From contig CH672415.1 in assembly GCA_000153145.1 (NCBI GenBank), positions 2,306,164 to 2,370,163 of the forward strand: a stretch of DNA of 64,000 nucleotides, given 5' to 3'. A program made the position numbers and the translations under genes. This document shows, piece by piece, positions 33,652 through 42,466 of this stretch. The notes under the pieces were generated by a model, which was not told the origin of the DNA, did not search any database, and saw only the letters and a program-made list of their open reading frames with translations. Source of the DNA: a marine actinobacterium PHSC20C1 (lineage in GTDB: Bacteria > Actinomycetota > Actinomycetes > Actinomycetales > Microbacteriaceae). How positions within the stretch are numbered: position 1 is the first letter of the stretch; every line of letters starts with the position of its first letter.

Positions 33652-35618
33652 TGGATGCCCTGCTCCCGCACCACGATGGCTCAGCGCTGCACGTCTCTAC
33701 CCAGACGCCCGCGCTCGGCGACATCGTCACGCTGCGTCTTCGCGTGCCGGTCGGCTACGGCCCTCTAAAGGCTGTGCGGGTGCGCGAGAATCCCGACCAC
33801 GAACCACGCTGGACGGATGCTCGCCTCACTGGAACTGCCGCGGGCTGGGACTGGTGGCAGGCCGAAATTGTGGTTGATAATCCTCGCCATGGTTATCGCT
33901 GGTTGCTTGTTCATGATGGCCCCGGCGCGGTCGCGGGTGCCCACGCGGTTGATGCTGCTCAGGCTCGAAGCCAGGGCAACGCTGGCCGCATCGAGTGGCT
34001 CAATCAGGCTGGGCTGCAGTCCATCGAGTCTCTCGACTCCGAAGACTTTGCGCTGCTTGCCACTCCGGCAGCCCCCGAGTGGCTGGCCGAGACCGTCATG
34101 TATCAGGTGTTCCCGGATCGCTTCGCACGGTCATCCGCTGCCGACGCGCACGCGAAGCCCGAGTGGGCGATCGCTGCCCGGTGGGATGAGCCAGTTGACC
34201 CAGTACTGCCTGGCCGGTCGCAACAGTTCTACGGGGGAGACCTCGACGGAATCACCGAGCACCTCGATCATTTGTTGTCGCTCGGTGTGACGATGCTCTA
34301 TCTCACACCCGTCTTTCCGGCACGCTCAAACCATCGCTATGACGCGTCGAGCTTCGTGGATGTCGATGACCTGTTGGGCGGGCGCGAAGCGCTGATCCGG
34401 TTGGTGGGGGAGGCCCACGCTCGCGGCCTCAAGGTCATTGGCGATCTGACGACGAATCACTCGGGCGATGCGCACGAATGGTTCCAAGCTGCTCTCGGAA
34501 TGCCCGATGCCGCTGAGGGCGACTTTTACTACTTCACGAACAACGAGCACACCGAATACGTGGGCTGGCTGGGCACTCCAACTCTCCCGAAGTTCAACTG
34601 GAATTCGCAGGAGTTGCGTCGCCGTTTCATCGAGGGCGACGACTCGGTGGTCGCGCACTGGCTGAAGGCGCCGTACAACTTCGACGGTTGGCGCGTGGAT
34701 GTCGCAAACATGACTGGACGGATGGGGGCCGAAGACCTCAACGAGGAGGTGCGACAGATCATCCGTCGCACCATGGAAGACGTGAACCCTGACACTGTGC
34801 TGCTCGCCGAGTCGACCAATGACGCCGCAAGTGACCTGCAGGGTGATGGCTGGCACGGGGCGATGACGTACCCGTCATTCACGCGACCGGTGTGGGGTTG
34901 GCTGACGGAGCCGGGGGACACTTCGCACGTGACGGCAGACGGCTCGATCGACCCGGAAGCATGGTTCTTTGGACAGCCGATCGGCGGAATCCCCAACTAC
35001 AGCGCGCGAGATTTTGCCGAGATGACGGTGCGGTTCACGGCCAGCATCCCGTGGCGCATTCGCGTCGGCAACATGAACCCTCTCGACACTCACGACACGG
35101 CCCGGTTTCGCACCCACGCCCCGGCCGAGAATGTGCCGCTCGCGCTTGCCCTGTCGGTGACGCTGCCGGGCGTTCCCGTGGTCTTTGCCGGTGACGAATT
35201 TGGCCTCTCTGGCGACGACGGCGAAATGTCGCGCACGCCCATCCCCTGGGGAACCGAATCCAGCCCCGAGGTCGCCCCAACGCTTGAGTTCTATCGCCAG
35301 TTGATCGCGCTGCGTACCCAGCTGCCCACACTTTCGCACGGTGGTTTGCGTTGGCTGCATGTCGCCGATGACGCTCTTGTGTTCGTTCGTGAAGACGCTG
35401 CCGCAACAGTGCTCGTGGTTGTCGCGCGTTCGCCGCTTTCCGTGACGCTACCGCCGGGCGCAATCGCCGCCGAAGGGCTTGTAGCGGATGGTGCGAGCCC
35501 TGCGTTCCTCACCGGGGACGCGACTCTGGCATCCACTGCCGCTGGACTCACGCTCTCGGCGGCCGCTCACACGTGCGCGATCTGGACTCTGCCCGGCGTC
35601 GAGCACCCCGCCTCTTAG
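33651..35618 (+). CDS. Cyclomaltodextrinase/neopullulanase-like GH13 enzyme
   Basis: GH13 enzyme with an N-terminal beta-sandwich-like region (residues 1-130), then the catalytic barrel beginning ETVMYQVFPDRFARS. Conserved regions are DLTTNHSG, FDGWRVDVANMTG with the nucleophile Asp, VLLAEST with the acid/base Glu, and NPLDTHDTARF. The MYQVFPDRF and WRVDVAN versions are typical of the cyclomaltodextrinase/maltogenic amylase group. 655 residues; no signal peptide, so it likely cuts imported maltodextrins inside the cell. Last gene of the maltose operon. Confidence 0.9.
   Translation: MDALLPHHDGSALHVSTQTPALGDIVTLRLRVPVGYGPLKAVRVRENPDHEPRWTDARLTGTAAGWDWWQAEIVVDNPRHGYRWLLVHDGPGAVAGAHAVDAAQARSQGNAGRIEWLNQAGLQSIESLDSEDFALLATPAAPEWLAETVMYQVFPDRFARSSAADAHAKPEWAIAARWDEPVDPVLPGRSQQFYGGDLDGITEHLDHLLSLGVTMLYLTPVFPARSNHRYDASSFVDVDDLLGGREALIRLVGEAHARGLKVIGDLTTNHSGDAHEWFQAALGMPDAAEGDFYYFTNNEHTEYVGWLGTPTLPKFNWNSQELRRRFIEGDDSVVAHWLKAPYNFDGWRVDVANMTGRMGAEDLNEEVRQIIRRTMEDVNPDTVLLAESTNDAASDLQGDGWHGAMTYPSFTRPVWGWLTEPGDTSHVTADGSIDPEAWFFGQPIGGIPNYSARDFAEMTVRFTASIPWRIRVGNMNPLDTHDTARFRTHAPAENVPLALALSVTLPGVPVVFAGDEFGLSGDDGEMSRTPIPWGTESSPEVAPTLEFYRQLIALRTQLPTLSHGGLRWLHVADDALVFVREDAAATVLVVVARSPLSVTLPPGAIAAEGLVADGASPAFLTGDATLASTAAGLTLSAAAHTCAIWTLPGVEHPAS
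35596..35611. repeat. 16-bp direct repeat, left copy
   Basis: GCGTCGAGCACCCCGC, within the last codons of the GH13 gene. An identical copy lies at 36556-36571; the two enclose the MerR and VOC genes. Confidence 0.7.
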
Positions 35619-35698
35619 TCAAGCGTCGAGCCCTAATCCGCCTGTGTGAAGTGGACGTTTTTGGCGATTAAGCGCGTCGTCTGCGAGAAGATGAGGGG

Positions 35699-36136
35699 AT
35701 GAAAATCGGTGAGCTTGCGGCGTTAACCGGGGTGAGCGTTCGTTCGCTCCGCTACTACGAGCAACAAGGCTTGATCGAGCCTCAACGATCCTCGACGGGC
35801 CACCGTCTCTATTCGGCCACGCATGAAACTGCTGTCGCGCACATCCGGGAGCTTCTTCGCGCTGGTTTTTGCAGTTCGGTAATCCGTATCCTTCTTCCGG
35901 CGCTCACGGAACCTGAGGGAGGCGGTGGGCTACTGCGCAGTTCTTTCGCTGCGGCGGAGGCTCGGCTCGAGAGCGAAATTGCGTCCGTTGAAACAGAATT
36001 GAGTGCACTCCGAGGACTTCGGGATCGCCTTCAGCTTGCACCTGACACCCACGTCATGCCTAAAGATGAAGGGCATGACCCTCTCCCAACCTCCAAAGCA
36101 ACTGCGTTTGATCATCGAGACCGACGACTTCGATGA
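35699..36136 (+). CDS. MerR family transcriptional regulator
   Basis: N-terminal winged HTH, KIGELAALTGVSVRSLRYYEQQGLIEP (residues 2-28), followed by the second wing STGHRLYS and a coiled-coil dimerisation helix around residues 80-115. No metal-binding cysteine cluster is seen, so the effector is probably an organic compound or none. The last about 20 residues overlap the VOC gene in another frame and look unstructured. Upstream GAAGAT six bases before the ATG is a one-base variant of the leaderless pattern. Confidence 0.9.
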   Translation: MKIGELAALTGVSVRSLRYYEQQGLIEPQRSSTGHRLYSATHETAVAHIRELLRAGFCSSVIRILLPALTEPEGGGGLLRSSFAAAEARLESEIASVETELSALRGLRDRLQLAPDTHVMPKDEGHDPLPTSKATAFDHRDRRLR

Positions 36137-36539
36137 GGCCGTTCGGTTTTATCGTGACGTGCTCGGCATGTCAGAGCAGCCAGCTTTCGCGACCGACGGC
36201 GATGACCGCGTCTCGATCCTGCATGCAGGAATAGCGACGATCGAACTCGCAACTCCGACCCATGTGCGCAATATCGACGCAATCGAGCATGCTCCGTCGG
36301 CCCCGGGGCCGACATTGAGGATTGCGCTCGAAGTTGACGACACAGAGCACGCGTTCACTTGCGCTAGGGAGCACGGCGCGGAAACGTTGGCATCACCTAC
36401 GCGAACGCCGTTTCGGACGATCAACGCTCGAGTGCAGGGGCCTGCAGGCTGGCAGGTTACCTTCTTTCAAGAGCTTGAGACTTTAGAGGATCGCGCGAAC
36501 CGCGAGGGTTTTACTACAGATGACGAGCGTTCCAGGTAA
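36075..36539 (+). CDS. VOC superfamily (glyoxalase-like) protein
   Basis: Vicinal-oxygen-chelate fold: LRLIIETDDFDEAVRFYRDVLGM opens the first module and GPTLRIALEVDDTEHAFTCAREHGAE the second, with EVDD-type metal-site positions. 154 residues. The frame is open from 36003, but ATG 36075 begins the conserved part. It overlaps the 3' end of the MerR gene by 62 bases, so the two are one unit, and MerR is probably its regulator. Function could be glyoxalase, antibiotic binding or dioxygenase; not decidable. Confidence 0.85.
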   Translation: MTLSQPPKQLRLIIETDDFDEAVRFYRDVLGMSEQPAFATDGDDRVSILHAGIATIELATPTHVRNIDAIEHAPSAPGPTLRIALEVDDTEHAFTCAREHGAETLASPTRTPFRTINARVQGPAGWQVTFFQELETLEDRANREGFTTDDERSR

Positions 36540-36555
36540 GAGCTCACGGCAGAGT

Positions 36556-36571
36556 GCGTCGAGCACCCCGC
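36556..36571. repeat. 16-bp direct repeat, right copy
   Basis: GCGTCGAGCACCCCGC, identical to 35596-35611, 17 bases after the VOC stop codon. Identity does not extend beyond the 16 bases. The rest of 36540-36719 holds no gene. Confidence 0.7.
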
Positions 36572-36719
36572 GTTGTTCACTCGTTGCAGTGGCTCGGCAA
36601 CGATTGAGTCGCTAGCTGCCCGCGTCAGGATGTCGCCGGTGTTAGATTCTGCTGAGAACTTGTGTACCGAAATCGTCGATCTTCGCGCCGAGTAGTCCTC
36701 TGTCGAGAGAGTGAGTTGA

Positions 36720-38279
36720 ATGCGTTTCCCGCCAGTCGCAACTCGTGCTCGCGGGCGCATTGGGTATTTCCTTGCGGTCGAGGTTTTGTGGCTGCTTGGC
36801 GCACTAGGCGTTGTGCTGCTCGTGGTCACTTACCTTGCGGGACCAACGGGTCGTGACGAGCTGATGTTCCTCGATGGCGATTCCATGGTTGTGCCGCTCT
36901 TCTCACGGTCAATTCTTGAGGGGACCGCCACTAACTGGGCGATGTCTGCGGTGCTGTTTGTGCCGGAGATCATTGTGTTCCTTGGACTCTCTTTGACAGG
37001 TCTCGGTATCCAAGAAGTGCAGTTTGTGGCCGCCGTCCTCAACTTTTTGGGCCTTTACCTCGTCTTTCGGGTGGCCGCAGTGTCCATCATCCGAGGTAAC
37101 CGGGCTGCGCTCGCGGCCAGTGCTGGCTTCGTGGCAGTCTGCCTTCTCGCACTGACGGAGAGCGGTGGTGATGGGGACAGCCTGCAGCTCGCCTCCCTGA
37201 TGGCTACGACTACTTACTACGCTGCGACCGTCCTCGGAGCTCTGGTCTCAGTCGGCATTACTCGCCGCATCGTTGGCAAAGCTTCGCCTAGCGCGGCCCT
37301 TGCAGTGCTGTTGTTTATCGTTGCGTCTGTTTCGGTGTTTTCCAACCCGCTCTACCTTGCGTGGGCGACGGCCCCGCTCGTCATCATCGTGCTCGTTGTG
37401 TGCGCTGGTGCTGGCTGGGGGCGGTCGCGGACCTGGGCACTCGCTGCCCTTGTTGCAGGCTCCGTGCTCGGCTACCTGCTGAGGATTCCGATTGCGCCGT
37501 GGATCGTCGCAGATCCCGATAACTACTTTCAACCGGGACGATCACGCAACTCTTTCGCGTACTACTGTTCTCTACTCCTCGAGCGACTCTCGAGCCCGGG
37601 CGGTGTTCTCGCAGTCGCGGTGGTGTTGGCACTTTCCATTCTCGGCGTCTGGCTTACTGTTCGCTCGCTGCGTCAGGGCGCAGTCGCATCCGCAGTCGTC
37701 GCGGCCTATTCGTGGTTTGCCCCATTGGCAACAACGGTCGGATTCATCCTCATGGGCACCGAAGCTGCCCGGTACCTGCAATTGTGGGCTTTCGCCCCAG
37801 CACTTTCGTTGGTTGTGTGGATCACGGATGCTCCGCTCACGAGTCGCGCTGAGACACCGTGGCGACGCCTCACGGCTGTGGCCGCAATCCCGGCGCTTGT
37901 TGGTGGTGTCGTGTTTGCCGCCGCGCTTCCGGCAGCAATTCAGCGGGCGACTATTCAGGATCCGTCTCTAACCTGTGCTGTGTCGTGGGTGAATGAGTCA
38001 GGGGCCGTCGGCGCGGGACAATTCTGGACTGTGCGGGCTGTCAAGACTCACATTGAAGACCCAACCAAGCTCATCCAGACCGACTTCGCGCTTCGTGATT
38101 ACGCCTGGCTGGTCGATAGGGCAGATTTTGCGCAGCCAGTGGTGTCATTTCTGATCGTTGACGAACAGAGTTCACCCTTCACACTTCCGCCCGCCGCAGA
38201 GTACCTGCCGTCGACCACCATCGATTGTGGTCGCTTCCAGATTCTCGACTACAGCCCGATGAGCATCACTCGGCCGTAA
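36720..38279 (+). CDS. Large membrane protein, GT-C-like topology, function unknown
   Basis: I do not recognise the family. The 519-residue protein has about ten membrane helices, the first at residues 15-38. An acidic loop right after helix 1 (DELMFLDGDSMVVP) resembles the acidic first loop of GT-C glycosyltransferases, and a soluble C-terminal region from about residue 420 holds two cysteines (SLTCAVS and IDCGRF) that may form a disulfide outside the cell. It could be a lipid-linked sugar transferase. It stands alone between the VOC gene and a convergent reductase that overlaps its last 14 bases. Confidence 0.75.
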   Translation: MRFPPVATRARGRIGYFLAVEVLWLLGALGVVLLVVTYLAGPTGRDELMFLDGDSMVVPLFSRSILEGTATNWAMSAVLFVPEIIVFLGLSLTGLGIQEVQFVAAVLNFLGLYLVFRVAAVSIIRGNRAALAASAGFVAVCLLALTESGGDGDSLQLASLMATTTYYAATVLGALVSVGITRRIVGKASPSAALAVLLFIVASVSVFSNPLYLAWATAPLVIIVLVVCAGAGWGRSRTWALAALVAGSVLGYLLRIPIAPWIVADPDNYFQPGRSRNSFAYYCSLLLERLSSPGGVLAVAVVLALSILGVWLTVRSLRQGAVASAVVAAYSWFAPLATTVGFILMGTEAARYLQLWAFAPALSLVVWITDAPLTSRAETPWRRLTAVAAIPALVGGVVFAAALPAAIQRATIQDPSLTCAVSWVNESGAVGAGQFWTVRAVKTHIEDPTKLIQTDFALRDYAWLVDRADFAQPVVSFLIVDEQSSPFTLPPAAEYLPSTTIDCGRFQILDYSPMSITRP

Positions 38280-39297
38280 CGTCGATGAGCACCTTGCCCA
38301 CCGCTCCGCTCTCGACCAGAGCATGGGCATCCGCAGTTTGGGCAAGATCGAAACGGTGCAGGGGCAAACCATTTTCTTCACCCACCCCCAAGGCGCCATC
38401 GGCGAGGGCAGCGTTGATTCCCTCGGCTGCAGCGCGGATGACGTCGAAACCCACCGTGTAGAGCAGCACGAATTGGTAGCGCACATTGAGCGCGAAGTGT
38501 CGACGCACGTCGAGAGTCACCTGGTCACCACCGTTGTTGGCGTAGACGGCGATTGACCCACGATTGCGGATGACAGCGAGGTCGAGCTCAGCGTTCTGGG
38601 CGGGAGCAACTTCGACGATCAGGTCGACGCCTTCTGGCACAACCGCGCGGATGTGGTCGACGATATCGGGATCGGAGTATGTCAGCACGTGTTGCGCGCC
38701 GGCAGCCGACGCGAGCGCAGCCTTCGTAGGCCCGCTCACGGTCGTTACTACCGTTGCTCCGGCCCAACGGGCAAGCTGGATCGCCGCGTGACCGACCGCC
38801 CCAGCTCCACCAGCCACGAGGACGACCTTGCCCGCGAGGGCGGTTGGATGCAATTGGACTGGTCCGTCTTCGGCAACAGTCAGCGCGCGGTACGCGGTGA
38901 TTGCGGGAACGCCGAGGCTTGCGCCCTGGTCAAAGCTAGCGTTGACGGGGAGGGCAAAGACGCGCTCGGCGGGAAGCACGGCATGTTCTTGGCTCGTGCC
39001 GCTGCTGGCTCGTTGATACGCGGAGAGAGCCAGCCACACCCGGTCGCCGACGCTCACATGCTGCACGCCGGTGCCGATCGCCTCAACGATTCCGGCACCA
39101 TCTTGGCCGGGCACGACCTCGTCGAAGGGCAAAGTCTGGCCCGGTGCAGCGCCCCGGCGTGACTTCCAATCGGTCGGATTTACTCCACTCACCACGATTC
39201 GTACGCTCACCTCGTCGGGTCCGGGTTCGGTGAGAGGCCGGTCCACGAGCTGAAGTACGGAGGGGTCACCGGTCTGGCTGTAGACAATTGCTCTCAT
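38266..39297 (-). CDS. NADPH:quinone reductase-like MDR oxidoreductase
   Basis: Zinc-free medium-chain reductase. RAIVYSQTGDPSVLQL opens the protein, SGVNPTDWKSRRG is the quinone reductase signature, and VLVAGGAGAVGHAAIQLARWAGA is the NADPH-binding segment near residue 150. 343 residues from ATG 39297; an in-frame start at 39405 would add 36 basic residues unlike the family and is rejected. Convergent with the preceding membrane protein gene. Substrate unknown. Confidence 0.9.
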   Translation of the reverse strand: MRAIVYSQTGDPSVLQLVDRPLTEPGPDEVSVRIVVSGVNPTDWKSRRGAAPGQTLPFDEVVPGQDGAGIVEAIGTGVQHVSVGDRVWLALSAYQRASSGTSQEHAVLPAERVFALPVNASFDQGASLGVPAITAYRALTVAEDGPVQLHPTALAGKVVLVAGGAGAVGHAAIQLARWAGATVVTTVSGPTKAALASAAGAQHVLTYSDPDIVDHIRAVVPEGVDLIVEVAPAQNAELDLAVIRNRGSIAVYANNGGDQVTLDVRRHFALNVRYQFVLLYTVGFDVIRAAAEGINAALADGALGVGEENGLPLHRFDLAQTADAHALVESGAVGKVLIDVTAE

Positions 39298-39373
39298 GTT
39301 CAGAGTAAACACCTCAGTGAGGTCGAAAGATTCCCGACTGCCGCGGCGCGAGATTCTCAGCCTCGATCGTTCG

Positions 39374-40555
39374 CTAGGCGGAAATCGACTCCCGCGCGGC
39401 GACAAACGCCGCTACGCACCGCGTGATGTCGTCGGTAGAGTGCCCGGCCGAGACTTGAACTCGAATACGAGCCTTGCCGAGCGGCACGACAGGGAACGAG
39501 AAGGCAATCACGTAGACGCCGTGCTCGAGCAGAGCATCTGCCATAGCGACAGCTTCATGCTCGTCGGCGAACATGACCGGAATGATCGGATGCTCGCCCG
39601 GGAGCAACGTGAACCCGGCCTCAGCCATCCCGCTGCGGAACTGTTCAGCATTCGCCTTGAGCTTCGCGCGGCTCTCAGCCCCTTCGGCCACAAGGTTGAG
39701 CGCTTCGATCGAGCCGGCTACCACGGCGGGCGCGACGGCGTTCGAGAAGAGGTAGGGGCGGGCGCGCTGGCGTAGCAGCTCGACGATTTCGGCGTGGGCG
39801 CTGATGTAGCCACCGGATGCTCCGCCGAGGGCTTTACCTAGCGTGCCCGAGATGATGTCGACGCGGTCAGAAACACCGCAGTGCTCTGGTGTTCCGGCAC
39901 CGGTGTCGCCAACGAAGCCGACGGCGTGCGAGTCATCGACCATCACCATCGCGTCGTACTGTTCTGCGAGATCGCAAATCGCTTCGAGCGGTGCAAGGTA
40001 GCCGTCCATCGAGAAGACACCGTCGGTGACGATGAGGCGGCGGCGAGCATCTTTCGCAGCAATCAACTGCGCTTCGAGGCCGGCCATGTCGCGGTTCTTG
40101 TACCGGTAACGGGCCGCCTTCGAGAGGCGAACGCCGTCGATAATCGAGGCGTGGTTGAGCTCATCTGAAATTACTGCGTCCTCTGCGCTCAACAGCACCT
40201 CAAAGATGCCACCGTTTGCATCGAAGCATGACGGGAACAGGATGGTCGCCTCCATGCTCAGCAGGGCCGAAAGCCGGTTCTCGAGCTCAACGTGCTGGGT
40301 TTGGGTGCCACAAATGAAGCGGACGCTCGCCATGCCGAACCCCCAATCGTCGAGGGCGTTCTTGGCTGCTGCGACTAGGCGTGGGTGGTTGGCAAGGCCG
40401 AGGTAGTTGTTAGCGCAGAAGTTGAGCACGGGCTTGCCCGCTGACTCAACGTGGGCAGACTGCGCGGTGTCGAGCTGGCGCTCGGTCTTGTAGAGACCGG
40501 CAGAGCGGATCTCGCTCAGGGTCTCGTTGAGCTGTTCGCGAACTGTTCCGTACAT
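39374..40555 (-). CDS. kbl: Glycine C-acetyltransferase (2-amino-3-ketobutyrate CoA ligase)
   Basis: PLP enzyme that splits 2-amino-3-ketobutyrate with CoA into glycine and acetyl-CoA, second step of threonine degradation. Visible: [14 protein letters not shown] near the N-terminus, [11 protein letters not shown] for the PLP-binding Asp/His, and [15 protein letters not shown] with the PLP lysine. 393 residues. GAGGAG precedes the ATG. It lies 67 bases downstream of tdh on the same strand, giving the usual tdh-kbl pair in reversed textual order. Confidence 0.95.
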   Translation of the reverse strand: MYGTVREQLNETLSEIRSAGLYKTERQLDTAQSAHVESAGKPVLNFCANNYLGLANHPRLVAAAKNALDDWGFGMASVRFICGTQTQHVELENRLSALLSMEATILFPSCFDANGGIFEVLLSAEDAVISDELNHASIIDGVRLSKAARYRYKNRDMAGLEAQLIAAKDARRRLIVTDGVFSMDGYLAPLEAICDLAEQYDAMVMVDDSHAVGFVGDTGAGTPEHCGVSDRVDIISGTLGKALGGASGGYISAHAEIVELLRQRARPYLFSNAVAPAVVAGSIEALNLVAEGAESRAKLKANAEQFRSGMAEAGFTLLPGEHPIIPVMFADEHEAVAMADALLEHGVYVIAFSFPVVPLGKARIRVQVSAGHSTDDITRCVAAFVAARESISA

Positions 40556-40622
40556 GTTGTTCTCCTCAAGTTGTGGGTGACCGTGCGGGGCGAGCGTGCA
40601 GGGTCACGTGATGTGTGGGGCG

Positions 40623-41648
40623 CTAGCTCCAGTCGATGATCACTTTGCCGCTGTTGCCCTTGCGGGCGGTCGCGAACGCTTCTTCCCAGCGGTCGGCGGG
40701 AAAGCGGTCGGTGATGACAGCGGAGACATCCAAGCCGGTGTGCACCATGGCATTCATGGCGTACCAGGTTTCAAACATTTCACGGCCATAGATGCCCTTG
40801 ATGGTGATCATGTGGGTTACGACAGTGGCCCAATCGATACTGATTGGCTCAGCGGGAAGCCCGAGCATCGCGATGCGACCGCCCTGATTCATGTTGTCGA
40901 TCATCTCGGGCAGGGCCGTGGCGTGCCCGCTCATCTCGAGACCGATGTCGAAGCCCTCAACCATGCCGAGTTCGGCCTGGGCTTCAGCGATGCGCATCTT
41001 CGAAACGTTAATCGCCAAGCTCACACCCATATCGCGGGCGAGCTGCAGTCGTTCTTCGTTCACGTCAGTCATCACGATGTGACGTGCACCAATGTGACGT
41101 GCGACCTTTGCTGCCATAAGGCCAATAGGACCAGCGCCGGTAATGATTACGTCCTCGCCAACCATCGGAAACGACAGCGCGGTGTGGACAGCGTTGCCGA
41201 GCGGATCAAAAATGGCAGCGAGCTCGGGGTCGATGTCTGTGGGATGAGCCCACACGTTTTGTTCGGGAATCACAACAAACTCGGCGAACGCTCCATCGCG
41301 ATTCACGCCAATGCTGGAGGTGAACTTGCAGAGGTGACGACGGCCAGCACGACAGTTGCGACAGTGACCACAAACGACATGGCCTTCGCCGGAGACGAGG
41401 GCGCCGACGGCAACGGAAGTTACCCCTTCGCCCAACTCCACGATGTGACCTGAGAACTCGTGGCCGGGAATCAGGGGAGCGTTGATAGCACCGGCGGCCC
41501 ACGCATCCCACGATTCAATGTGAAGATCGGTGCCGCAAATTCCTGTGCGGGCGACACGGATTTTGACTTCGCCACGCCCAGGGGTTGGCTCTGGCCGTTC
41601 GGTCAATATGAGGCCGGGTCCGGCCTTGTCCTTGTAGAGGGCTTTCAT
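40623..41648 (-). CDS. tdh: L-Threonine 3-dehydrogenase
   Basis: Zinc-dependent MDR enzyme oxidising L-threonine to 2-amino-3-ketobutyrate with NAD. The catalytic zinc site GICGTDLHI and GHEFSGHI and the structural zinc loop with [15 protein letters not shown] are present, as is the cofactor segment [20 protein letters not shown]. 341 residues, standard. AGGAG precedes the ATG. Operon with kbl. The upstream 209-base gap shared with the polysaccharide cluster shows no gene. Confidence 0.96.
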   Translation of the reverse strand: MKALYKDKAGPGLILTERPEPTPGRGEVKIRVARTGICGTDLHIESWDAWAAGAINAPLIPGHEFSGHIVELGEGVTSVAVGALVSGEGHVVCGHCRNCRAGRRHLCKFTSSIGVNRDGAFAEFVVIPEQNVWAHPTDIDPELAAIFDPLGNAVHTALSFPMVGEDVIITGAGPIGLMAAKVARHIGARHIVMTDVNEERLQLARDMGVSLAINVSKMRIAEAQAELGMVEGFDIGLEMSGHATALPEMIDNMNQGGRIAMLGLPAEPISIDWATVVTHMITIKGIYGREMFETWYAMNAMVHTGLDVSAVITDRFPADRWEEAFATARKGNSGKVIIDWS

Positions 41649-41899
41649 CGTTGATTGCTCCTAGCTGCGCGACACCGGCGATTGCTGCGAACTTGTGGCG
41701 CGCAGCTTTCGACGTGTCCGCTGATGTGTCTCAGTGTGAAGTCACCGTGTACCGGCTCCACTCGTGCGCGGGCGTCATAGGCATCATAAGTTGAATAGGT
41801 GCGCTGTGACGTAAAAGCTCGTGCAGCCCAACTAGAGCGTGCTCGCCAGCAGCCTGCTTGTCAGACCCGCGTCTGGGTCATACCCCGGTGAACGGCCCG

Positions 41900-41905
41900 T
41901 ATAAT
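41900..41905 (+). promoter_or_regulatory. -10 hexamer of the polysaccharide cluster
   Basis: A perfect TATAAT ends six bases before GTG 41912, leaderless geometry, marking the head of the cluster. Confidence 0.55.
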
Positions 41906-41911
41906 GAGTCG

Positions 41912-42466
41912 GTGATGGGAACTGCACGGATAGCGATGATTGGCGTGCTCGCGATCGCGATCGTCGCCAATATGGTCCAGTTTCTCGGAATCGATGAAAT
42001 CGCGCCAGACAATTACGAAGCTATTAGTCGTAAGCCAAGCTCCGACATCGTCGAAATCGCGGAACGAAACGGCGCGGTAAACAGGGCCTATGGGCTCTAC
42101 TGGATGATCTCAGAGCAGCAGCCTGATGCTGACGTTCAGGTATCTGCCGATGATTCAGACGCATTCGTCGTTTTGCGGTTCCTGGTGCTCGGCTTTGCCA
42201 AGGCTGATTCAGCATCCCTCGGCTCCCATGTGCTCGCTGATGCTACAAACCTCGATGACTTGCTTGCACACCCGGGTATCGCGTCGATAGAGACTGGGCT
42301 CTCTGATGGCCACTCGCACCGCGGTGAAAACTGGTACTACATCCGCGGTGAATGTTCAGACGACGACTCACCGTCACTCGTTCTCGGACATTTGCCAGAA
42401 GAATCAACTCAAGCACTCGTTGTCGTAGACAGCTGCTTGTTGGCAGACAGCGGGTTTAACGAATGA
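41912..42466 (+). CDS. Anchored extracytoplasmic protein, function unknown
   Basis: I do not recognise this family. One membrane segment (about residues 5-22 from this start, ARIAMIGVLAIAIVANMV) is followed by an acidic soluble region of about 160 residues with two cysteines (RGECSDDD and VDSCLLADS), probably outside the cell. GTG 41912 or ATG 41915 is favoured because TATAAT lies just upstream; an earlier TTG at 41858 would put the promoter inside the gene. Its stop overlaps the next start (ATGA), so it belongs to the polysaccharide cluster. Confidence 0.7.
   Translation: MMGTARIAMIGVLAIAIVANMVQFLGIDEIAPDNYEAISRKPSSDIVEIAERNGAVNRAYGLYWMISEQQPDADVQVSADDSDAFVVLRFLVLGFAKADSASLGSHVLADATNLDDLLAHPGIASIETGLSDGHSHRGENWYYIRGECSDDDSPSLVLGHLPEESTQALVVVDSCLLADSGFNE

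Noticed and set aside
36540-36719. Possible gene remnant between the VOC gene and the membrane protein
   Set aside because: No open frame of note and no similarity to the end of the GH13 gene beyond the 16-bp repeat.
39298-39405. 36-residue basic extension of the quinone reductase
   Set aside because: Arg/Ser-rich, overlaps the kbl 3' end and precedes the conserved start of the family.
40596-41453. 285-codon plus-strand open frame across tdh
   Set aside because: Opposes the clear threonine dehydrogenase; looks like a codon-bias shadow.
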